NCBI GenBank assembly: GCA_046155225.1
Contig: JBJXED010000138.1
Span: 1 to 18,913 of the forward strand
Direction: 5' to 3'
DNA: 18,913 nt
Source of the DNA: JAKFVA01 sp046155225
GTDB lineage: Bacteria; Pseudomonadota; Gammaproteobacteria; Burkholderiales; Burkholderiaceae_C
The notes under the pieces were generated by a model that searched no databases, was not told the DNA's origin, and was given only the letters and a program-made list of their open reading frames with translations. Below are positions 1 to 5,821 of this stretch, piece by piece. The stretch's first letter is position 1, and every line of letters starts with the position of its first letter. The translations under genes and the position numbers were made by a program.

Positions 1-1057
1 CCAGCAAGGCCTGAATAATCACCAGGCTGGGCGCTTCGCGAATGTCGTCGGTGTTGGGCTTGAAGGCCACACCCCAGAGGGCAAACACCTTGCCGCGCAA
101 GGCGTCACTGGCGTTGCCGGTGACGCCGTAGAAGTGCTTGACTTTCTCCACCAGCAGGCGTTTTTGCCGCTCGTTCACGGCCTCGGTGGCGCGCACCATG
201 TCCATGGCCACACCGGCCTGCGTGCCGGTGTGCAGCAGGGCGCGCAAATCTTTCGGGAAACACGAGCCGCCGTAGCCGACCCCGGCGTACAAAAAGTGGC
301 TGCCGATGCGCACGTCAGAGCCGATGCCCAGGCGCACTTTTTCAATGTCGGCCCCCACCACGTCGGCCAGGTTGGCCAGCTCGTTCATGAAGCTGATGCG
401 GGTGGCCAGCATGGCGTTGGCGGCGTATTTGGTGAGCTCGGCCGAGCGGATGTCCATCAGCACAAAACGCTCGTGGTTGCGTGAGAAGGTGCGGTAGAGC
501 TTGCACAGGGTTTCGGTGGCGACCGGGTCGTCCGAGCCGATGACGATGCGATTGGGGCTCAGAAAATCATCAATCGCCGCGCCCTCTTTCAAAAACTCGG
601 GGTTGGACACCACGGCAAACTGGATTTTCACGCCGCGCGCAAATTGCGCCAGTGAAATGCGCCGGCGCACCTCGTCGGCGGTGCCGACCGGCACGGTGCT
701 TTTGTCGGCCACGATGAGGCTGCGGTGCATGTGCTGGCCCAGCTGCTCGGCCACCTCCCAGACGTAGCGCATGTCGGCCACGCCGTCACTGCCGCTGGGC
801 GTGCCCACGGCAATGAAGACCACCTCGGCCTGCGCCAGCGCCTGCGGGTAGCTGGTGGTGAAGTGCAGGCGCTGGGCCGCTACATTGCGCTGGACCATGG
901 GTTCCAGGCCCGGCTCGAAAATCGGGATCTGGCCGCGCTGCAGCTGCGCGACTTTGGCTTCGTCAATGTCCAGGCAGGTGACGTGGTTGCCCATTTCGGC
1001 AAAACACGCCGCCGTGACCAGGCCGACATAGCCTGCACCGATAACTGAAATGTCCAA
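1..1057 (-). CDS. ugd: UDP-glucose 6-dehydrogenase, 3' part cut by window edge
   Basis: The enzyme oxidises UDP-glucose to UDP-glucuronate with two NAD+ in the cytoplasm and supplies precursors for surface polysaccharides. The reading frame is open from 1057 to the left edge (352 codons); the family is about 440 residues, so roughly the last 90 are missing. Visible motifs are the Rossmann loop GAGYVG near residues 7-12, NPEFLKEG at about 152-159, the catalytic-cysteine motif GGSCFPKD with Cys266, and FKPNTDDIREAPS near the cut end. The start is a TTG at 1057: an in-frame TGA lies nine bases upstream (1066-1064) and the next in-frame ATG falls inside the Rossmann fold, so TTG is the only start that keeps the NAD-binding motif. 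It is divergent from the permease gene. Identity is secure; its pathway here cannot be told, since no polysaccharide genes are visible. Confidence 0.95.
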   Translation of the reverse strand, partial: MDISVIGAGYVGLVTAACFAEMGNHVTCLDIDEAKVAQLQRGQIPIFEPGLEPMVQRNVAAQRLHFTTSYPQALAQAEVVFIAVGTPSGSDGVADMRYVWEVAEQLGQHMHRSLIVADKSTVPVGTADEVRRRISLAQFARGVKIQFAVVSNPEFLKEGAAIDDFLSPNRIVIGSDDPVATETLCKLYRTFSRNHERFVLMDIRSAELTKYAANAMLATRISFMNELANLADVVGADIEKVRLGIGSDVRIGSHFLYAGVGYGGSCFPKDLRALLHTGTQAGVAMDMVRATEAVNERQKRLLVEKVKHFYGVTGNASDALRGKVFALWGVAFKPNTDDIREAPSLVIIQALL

Positions 1058-1199
1058 GGGGCGTCACTCGCAAAAAATGGGTTGCAAAAAGTGGCTTGCC
1101 AAAGCAGGCTGAGGGCTTTGCCCCTGGCCGCCCGCCACTGCGCGGGGCCAAAAGATTGTAAGTACCGCCCTGCTGGGGCCAGGCGGCACAATCCCTGAC
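1058..1199. promoter_or_regulatory. Divergent intergenic region, ugd / permease
   Basis: This 142-base gap lies between two outward-facing genes, so it should hold both promoters. It has two near-identical short A-rich words (GCAAAAAATGG at 1070-1080 and GCAAAAAGTGG at 1084-1094) and a six-base inverted repeat CAAAGC/GCTTTG around 1100-1120. I see no convincing sigma70 -35/-10 pair and no strong Shine-Dalgarno site for either gene. The regulatory role is inferred from position alone. Confidence 0.3.
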
Positions 1200-3896
1200 G
1201 TGCTTGCCCTGCTCCAGACTTTCTCGCTTCAAGAACTGCGCCAGCACCCCTGGCGGCATGTGGCCGCGCTGGTGGCGGTGACGCTCGGCGTGGCGCTGGC
1301 GTTTGCGGTGCACGTCATCAACGCCAGTGCGCTGGACGAGTTCTCCGGTGCGGTGCGCTCGGTCGGCGGCCAGCCCGACCTGGAGCTGCGCGCCGTGCAG
1401 GGCGGCCTGGACGAGGCGGTGTACGGCTTTGTCGCGCAGCACCCGCAAGTGGCGCTGGCCAGCCCGGTGCTCGAGCTGGCCACCTACGCCGTGCTGCCGG
1501 GTGCCACGCCGCCGCGCCAGCCGCTGCGCGTGCTGGGCGTGGATGCGCTGCGCGTTGCCGCGCTCGCGCCGGCGCTGCTGCCGCAGCCGGCGGCAGGTGC
1601 TGACCGGCTCGCGCTGTTTGCGCCGGGCGTGGTGTTTCTGAACGCGGCGGCGCAGCAGCTTTGGCCTAAGGCAGCGGCATCATCTGCGGCATCCACAGCG
1701 ACATTGGCAGCCCCGGCATCGGGGGCAGCAGTCACCGCCGCGCGCAGCACGCTGCAACTGCAAAGCGGCCTGGCGCTGCGCAGCGTCACCGTCGGCGGCA
1801 GCGTGGCGGCGGGTGGTGCGCCATTGGCAGTGATGGACATCGGCGCGGCGCAGGAATTCTTTGGCAAGCAAGGCCAGCTCACGCGGATAGACCTGCGCCT
1901 GCAAGCGGGCGTCAACGCGCAAACCTTTGCCGAGCGGCTGCTGCGCACGCCCGGCTGGCCCGGCAACATCACCGCTGTGCAGCCGGGCGATGCACAGGCG
2001 CGCATCAGCAATTTGTCGCGTGCCTACCGCGTCAACCTGACCGTACTGGCACTGGTGGCGCTGTTTACCGGCGCGTTTTTGGTGTTTTCGGTGCTGTCGC
2101 TGAGCGTGGCGCGGCGGGCGGCGCAGTTTGCGCTGCTGGGCGTGCTGGGGCTCACGCCAGGGCAGCGCCTGCAACTGGTGCTGGCCGAATCGCTTGCGCT
2201 GGGGCTGCTGGGCAGCGCTGTCGGCGTGGCCTTGGGCACGGCGCTGGCCTGGGCGGCACTCACGCTGCTGGGCGGTGACTTGGGCGGCGGTTATTTCTCG
2301 GGTGTTGCACCGGCCTTGCAGTGGGACCCGTGGGCAGCGCTGGCCTACGGCCTGCTGGGCACGCTGGCGGCGCTGGTCGGCGGGTTCTGGCCGGCGCGCG
2401 CGGCGCAGCACTACCCGCTGGCGGCCACCCTCAAAGGTTTAGGCACGGTGCAGGCCGCCACCAGCCGCAGCGGTGGGCGGGCCGCCCGGCCGTGGGGTTT
2501 GCTGCTGCTGGCGGCGGGCGCACTGCTGGCGCTGGCACCGCCCATCTTAGGCCTGCCGCTGGCGGCGTATGCGGCCATAGCGCTCATGCTGCTGGGCGGC
2601 ATCACCGCCCTGCCCGGCCTGATTGCGCTGCTCTACGACCGGCTGGCACCCCGGCTGGCGGCCCAGTTGCTGCCGCTGCTGGCGGTCGAGCGGGCGCGCC
2701 GGGTGCGGCACACCGCTGCGGTGGCGGTCAGCGGTGTGGTGGCAAGCCTGGCCTTGTCGGTCGCGCTGACGGTGATGGTGGGGAGTTTTCGCGGCTCGGT
2801 CACGCAGTGGCTCGAGGTGGTGCTGCCGGCTGACCTGTATGTGCGCACCGCCAGCGCGCCGGGAACCAGTGAGGCGGTGTTTTTGCCGCCCGCATTCGTC
2901 GCCGCAGCAGCGGCCGTGCCCGGGGTGGCGCGCCTGCAAACGCTGCGCAGCACGCCGCTGCTGCTCAAACCCGCATTGCCGCCGGTGGTCTTGATCGCCC
3001 GGCCGCTGGGCGACGCTTCGCGCAGCCTGCCGCTGGTGGGCGCGCTCTACCCGGTGCCGCCAGGCCAGGTGGGCATCTATGTCAGTGAAGCCGTGCTCGA
3101 CCTCTACGGGGTGGTGCCAGGCGAGGCTTTTTCGCTGTTTTCAGCATCATTCAGGCCGCTAGCCAAGGTAAATACTGCCGGTAATGCTACTGATTCCGTA
3201 GTCCCTGCGGTGCCGATAGCGGCGCAGACCTTCTTTGTCGCCGGGGTCTGGCGCGACTACAGCCGGCAGTTTGGCGCGATCGTCATGGACCAGCGTGATT
3301 TCCAGCGCCTGACAGGCGACACCCGCGTCAATGATCTTGCGCTGTGGCTCACGCCGCAGGCGCAGGCCGGCGCGGTGCAGCAGGCGCTACGCGCACTGGC
3401 GGAGAAAGACCAGGCGGCGGCGGGCACGCTGCTGGAGTTTGCCGGTGCGCAGGACATCCGCGCCTTGTCGCTGAAGATTTTTGACCGCAGCTTTGCCGTC
3501 ACCTACTGGCTGCAGGCGGTGGCCATTGGCATGGGCCTGTTCGGCGTGGCGGCGAGTTTCAGCGCGCAGGTGCTGGCGCGGCGCAAGGAATTTGGCCTGC
3601 TCGCGCACCTGGGTTTCACGCGGCGGCAAATCCTGGCGCTGGTGGCGGGTGAAGGCGCGGCCTGGACGCTGGTGGGCGCGCTCGCCGGGCTGGTGCTGGG
3701 CCTGGCCGTGAGCGTGGTGCTGGTGCATGTGGTCAACCCGCAGAGCTTCCACTGGACGATGGACCTGGCCGTGCCCTGGCTGCGTCTGCTGGCCCTGTGC
3801 GCGGCGGTGCTGGCTGCGGGCGTGGCCACGGCCTGGCTGGCGGGGCGTGCCGCGGCCGGGCGCGATGCGGTGCTGGCGGTGAAGGAAGACTGGTAG
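1200..3896 (+). CDS. FtsX/MacB-type ABC transporter permease (AttF/AttG-like fused permease)
   Basis: This 898-residue inner-membrane protein begins with GTG at 1200. It has one transmembrane helix near residues 20-44, a periplasmic domain, three helices between about 278 and 400, a hydrophobic middle section (about 430-530), a second periplasmic domain (about 530-765) and three C-terminal helices from about 767. This double FtsX-like architecture matches the long permeases that pair with a LolD/MacB-type ATPase and a CrtC/AttH lipocalin-like protein. They are thought to move lipid or envelope components rather than import solutes; the substrate is unknown. The lipocalin-like partner is found at 4667-5758, but no cognate ATPase lies next to the gene. 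Residues 648-666 come from a repeat also present in the ABC exporter downstream, and residues about 158-182 form an Ala/Ser/Thr-rich tract. Family assignment is firm; partnership is inferred. Confidence 0.88.
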   Translation: MLALLQTFSLQELRQHPWRHVAALVAVTLGVALAFAVHVINASALDEFSGAVRSVGGQPDLELRAVQGGLDEAVYGFVAQHPQVALASPVLELATYAVLPGATPPRQPLRVLGVDALRVAALAPALLPQPAAGADRLALFAPGVVFLNAAAQQLWPKAAASSAASTATLAAPASGAAVTAARSTLQLQSGLALRSVTVGGSVAAGGAPLAVMDIGAAQEFFGKQGQLTRIDLRLQAGVNAQTFAERLLRTPGWPGNITAVQPGDAQARISNLSRAYRVNLTVLALVALFTGAFLVFSVLSLSVARRAAQFALLGVLGLTPGQRLQLVLAESLALGLLGSAVGVALGTALAWAALTLLGGDLGGGYFSGVAPALQWDPWAALAYGLLGTLAALVGGFWPARAAQHYPLAATLKGLGTVQAATSRSGGRAARPWGLLLLAAGALLALAPPILGLPLAAYAAIALMLLGGITALPGLIALLYDRLAPRLAAQLLPLLAVERARRVRHTAAVAVSGVVASLALSVALTVMVGSFRGSVTQWLEVVLPADLYVRTASAPGTSEAVFLPPAFVAAAAAVPGVARLQTLRSTPLLLKPALPPVVLIARPLGDASRSLPLVGALYPVPPGQVGIYVSEAVLDLYGVVPGEAFSLFSASFRPLAKVNTAGNATDSVVPAVPIAAQTFFVAGVWRDYSRQFGAIVMDQRDFQRLTGDTRVNDLALWLTPQAQAGAVQQALRALAEKDQAAAGTLLEFAGAQDIRALSLKIFDRSFAVTYWLQAVAIGMGLFGVAASFSAQVLARRKEFGLLAHLGFTRRQILALVAGEGAAWTLVGALAGLVLGLAVSVVLVHVVNPQSFHWTMDLAVPWLRLLALCAAVLAAGVATAWLAGRAAAGRDAVLAVKEDW
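3141..3197 (+). repeat. In-frame dispersed repeat, copy A (inside permease gene)
   Basis: These bases match 6854-6910 without a gap. The first nine bases (TCAGCATCA) and a 25-base core at 3159-3183 are identical, the nine bases between them differ almost completely, and the 14-base right flank matches at 9 positions. Both copies are read in the same frame, giving SASFRPLAKVNTAGNATDS here at residues 648-666. The codons CTA, GTA, AAT and ACT in the core are unusual for this CTG/GCC-rich gene. The peptide falls in an apparent loop of the second periplasmic domain, ahead of the segment FFVAGVWRDYSRQ. Confidence 0.8.
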
Positions 3897-3897
3897 A

Positions 3898-3908
3898 GCC
3901 AGCGCTGC
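3898..3908 (+). repeat. Direct repeat, left copy, flanking the Uma2 block
   Basis: GCCAGCGCTGC begins two bases after the permease stop codon and recurs exactly at 4640-4650, just before the lipocalin-like gene. The pair encloses the whole Uma2 gene and its upstream region. It could be a target duplication or a recombination junction; the word is GC-rich and partly palindromic, so chance is possible. Confidence 0.4.
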
Positions 3909-3917
3909 GGGGAAACC

Positions 3918-4499
3918 TCAGACGGCAGCGGCGTCCGACTGCGGATGGGCATCCAGGCCGTCAAAGATATCTGCTGCCGTGAGTTCGCAGCCAATCGACG
4001 TGAGCGAAAACTGCGCTTGGCCGGTGTGGTCATGCAGCGTGAACAAGCCCTCCGCTCCGCGCCGGTACAGCTCGACCACGCGGGTGTCGGGGTCGATCAG
4101 CAGGTACTCCCTGAGCGCGGCGATTTGCCGGTAAGCGGCAAATTTGAGGCCGCGGTCATAGGCCTGGGTGGATTCGGACAGGACTTCGACGATGACTGTG
4201 GGAGCAGTAAATATCAGCTCGGTTTGCAAATCTGCTCTGTCACACGTTACAAATACATCAGGGTAGAAAATGCTGTTGTGGTCAGTTTGTACTTTGAGCG
4301 ATTCTGTGAACACCTCACAGGGCGATCCCTTGAGCTGTCGGCTCAGTGCAATGGCGACGTTCAAAGCCACTTTGCCGTGCACACGGCGCACACCCACCAT
4401 CGCAAACACCTCCCCACGGTACAACTCGTTGCGCGTGGCTTGCTGGTTTTCCCAGACAAGGTACGCAGCCACATCCAATTTAGCGGCACCCTGTCCCAT
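3918..4499 (-). CDS. Uma2 family (DUF820) restriction-endonuclease-fold protein
   Basis: The 193-residue protein belongs to the Uma2/DUF820 family, which has a PD-(D/E)XK nuclease-like fold, is often found in many copies per genome, and has no settled role. The motifs visible are NELYRGEVFAM near the N-terminus, YPDV with Asp81, IVEVLSEST with Glu105, and DRGLKFAAYR with Lys119, then REYLLIDPD. These fit the expected acidic/lysine active-site pattern. I chose ATG 4499 because AGGGAG (4511-4506) sits six bases upstream; ATG 4505 abuts that site and the frame's longer upstream extension has no family similarity. The gene is convergent with the permease (21-base gap) and divergent from the lipocalin-like gene. 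Parts of it are more AT-rich than its neighbours and it is bracketed by an 11-base direct repeat, both hinting at acquisition. Family is confident; nuclease activity is inference. Confidence 0.88.
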   Translation of the reverse strand: MGQGAAKLDVAAYLVWENQQATRNELYRGEVFAMVGVRRVHGKVALNVAIALSRQLKGSPCEVFTESLKVQTDHNSIFYPDVFVTCDRADLQTELIFTAPTVIVEVLSESTQAYDRGLKFAAYRQIAALREYLLIDPDTRVVELYRRGAEGLFTLHDHTGQAQFSLTSIGCELTAADIFDGLDAHPQSDAAAV

Positions 4500-4505
4500 C
4501 AACAT

Positions 4506-4511
4506 CTCCCT
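4506..4511 (-). promoter_or_regulatory. Ribosome binding site of the Uma2 gene
   Basis: On the minus strand the site reads AGGGAG. It lies six bases before ATG 4499 and directly against ATG 4505, so it favours 4499 as the start. Confidence 0.65.
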
Positions 4512-4534
4512 AAAAAATAGCACTGCCAGCATTG

Positions 4535-4562
4535 TGCTTTGCAGTCTGCACGCTGCAAAGCA
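4535..4562. promoter_or_regulatory. Perfect 10-bp inverted repeat between divergent genes
   Basis: The arms TGCTTTGCAG (4535-4544) and CTGCAAAGCA (4553-4562) pair perfectly around an eight-base spacer. The site lies 36 bases upstream of the Uma2 start and about 105 bases upstream of the lipocalin-like gene, over the region where a Uma2 promoter would be expected. It could be an operator for a dimeric regulator or a hairpin in a leader transcript. No run of T follows on either strand, so it is not a classical terminator. Confidence 0.5.
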
Positions 4563-4639
4563 GAAAATACACCCATGCCAGACCTCCCGCACCGCCCAAA
4601 ATCAGGCGTCTCACCCCGGTTGCCCAGGCCGCCCGCCGG

Positions 4640-4650
4640 GCCAGCGCTGC
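4640..4650 (+). repeat. Direct repeat, right copy, flanking the Uma2 block
   Basis: This is the second exact copy of GCCAGCGCTGC found at 3898-3908. Collapsing the two copies to one would leave the permease stop and the lipocalin-like start 28 bases apart, a normal spacing within an operon. Confidence 0.4.
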
Positions 4651-4666
4651 CGCCAGGGCGCAGCGC

Positions 4667-5758
4667 ATGAACCCGACCCGCCGCAGCCTGCTGCAACATA
4701 CCGCGTCTGCGGCGCTGCTCGCGCTGCCAGCGCCGGTGCTGGCGCTGCCGGCCGCCAGCACCCGCTTTCCGCGTGACCACGGCGCGCACCCTGACTACCA
4801 GATCGAATGGTGGTACATCACCGGCCAATTGCAAGGCGCGGCCGGCCGCACTTTTGGCTTTCAAATCACCTTCTTTCGCTCACGCCTGGCCGACACGCAG
4901 GCGATGACGTCGCGTTTTGCCGCCAAACAATTGATCTTTGCCCATGCCGCCATCACCGATGTGCAGGGCAAAAAAATGCACCACGACCAGCGCGTGGCGC
5001 GCAGCGGGTTTGGGCTGGCGCAGGCCAGCGAACTGACCACCGACGTGAAGCTGCAGGGCTGGACGCTGGCCCGGACGGACACGCGCTACGCCACGCAAAT
5101 CAAGGCTGCCGATTTCTCACTGGCCCTGACTTTGGAAGAGACCCAGCCACTGCTGCTGCAAGGCAAGCAAGGCCTCTCGCGCAAAGGCCCGCAGCCCGAG
5201 CAGGCCAGCTACTACTACAGCATCCCGCAACTCGCCGCCAAAGGCCAACTGACCTTGCAAAACCAGGCGTTTGACGTCACCGGCAAAGCCTGGCTGGACC
5301 ACGAATGGAGCCAGGCCCTGCTGCACCCCGACGCGGTAGGCTGGGACTGGATCGGCATGAACCTGGACGACGGCAGCGCCCTGACTGCCTTTCGCCTGCG
5401 CCGCGATAACTCCGGTGCAATGGGCAGCACCCTGTGGGACGGCGGCTCGTTTCGCCTGCCCAAAAATATCGGCGGCGGCGAGCTGTACATCTTCTCGCGC
5501 GGCGAGGTCGATTTCAAACCGCTGCGCAGCTACCAAAGCCCTGGCACCGGCACGCGCTACCCGGTCGAGTGGCTGGTCCGCACGGCGGTGGATTTCTACA
5601 CCGTCAAGGCCGTGGTCGACCACCAGGAGCTCGACAGCCGCCAGTCCACTGGCGCGGTGTACTGGGAAGGCCTCTCCGAGCTGTTTGACAGCAACGGCCG
5701 CAAGGTCGGCAGCGGGTATCTGGAAATGACGGGGTATGCGAAGCCTTTGAGCCTGTAG
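4667..5758 (+). CDS. Tat-exported CrtC/AttH-like lipocalin-domain protein
   Basis: The 363-residue protein resembles the family called carotenoid 1,2-hydratase-like, hydroxyneurosporene synthase-like or AttH (two lipocalin-like domains). The hallmark is FPRDHGAHPDYQIEWWY at residues 34-50; the end, VYWEGLSEL to GSGYLEMTGYA, is also typical. A twin-arginine signal is visible: RRSLLQ at residues 5-10, a hydrophobic stretch, and a likely cut after residues 26-30, so it acts in the periplasm. This placement decides the ATG at 4667 over an in-frame TTG at 4532 that would bury the signal. A 31-codon frame (4575-4670) overlaps the start as ATGA but has no clear ribosome site. In related operons this protein accompanies an FtsX-like permease and an ATPase; the permease is at 1200-3896. 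True carotenoid hydratase activity is unlikely, since no carotenoid genes are seen. Confidence 0.85.
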   Translation: MNPTRRSLLQHTASAALLALPAPVLALPAASTRFPRDHGAHPDYQIEWWYITGQLQGAAGRTFGFQITFFRSRLADTQAMTSRFAAKQLIFAHAAITDVQGKKMHHDQRVARSGFGLAQASELTTDVKLQGWTLARTDTRYATQIKAADFSLALTLEETQPLLLQGKQGLSRKGPQPEQASYYYSIPQLAAKGQLTLQNQAFDVTGKAWLDHEWSQALLHPDAVGWDWIGMNLDDGSALTAFRLRRDNSGAMGSTLWDGGSFRLPKNIGGGELYIFSRGEVDFKPLRSYQSPGTGTRYPVEWLVRTAVDFYTVKAVVDHQELDSRQSTGAVYWEGLSELFDSNGRKVGSGYLEMTGYAKPLSL

Positions 5759-5821
5759 CAGCGATAACATGCACCAACTCTTGCGTTTGCAAGCTTGCCC
5801 AAAAACTGTTGAACCTGCTTG

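Noticed and set aside
1100..1120. CAAAGC/GCTTTG inverted repeat upstream of the permease gene as an operator.
   Set aside because: Six-base arms in GC-rich DNA are expected by chance, and no promoter elements frame it.
3909..4625. Possible terminal inverted repeats of a Uma2 cassette (around 3909-3926 against the complement of 4605-4625).
   Set aside because: The match is loose and needs gaps; no transposase or integrase is present to support it.
4532..4666. An in-frame TTG start adding 45 residues to the lipocalin-like protein.
   Set aside because: It would bury the twin-arginine signal peptide and start inside the 10-bp inverted repeat region; the ATG at 4667 puts the RR motif at residues 5-6.
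5789..5798. Ten-base palindrome GCAAGCTTGC between the lipocalin-like gene and the ABC exporter gene.
   Set aside because: It has no loop and no T-run, so it is not a terminator, and a lone ten-base palindrome in a 63-base gap is not enough to call an operator.
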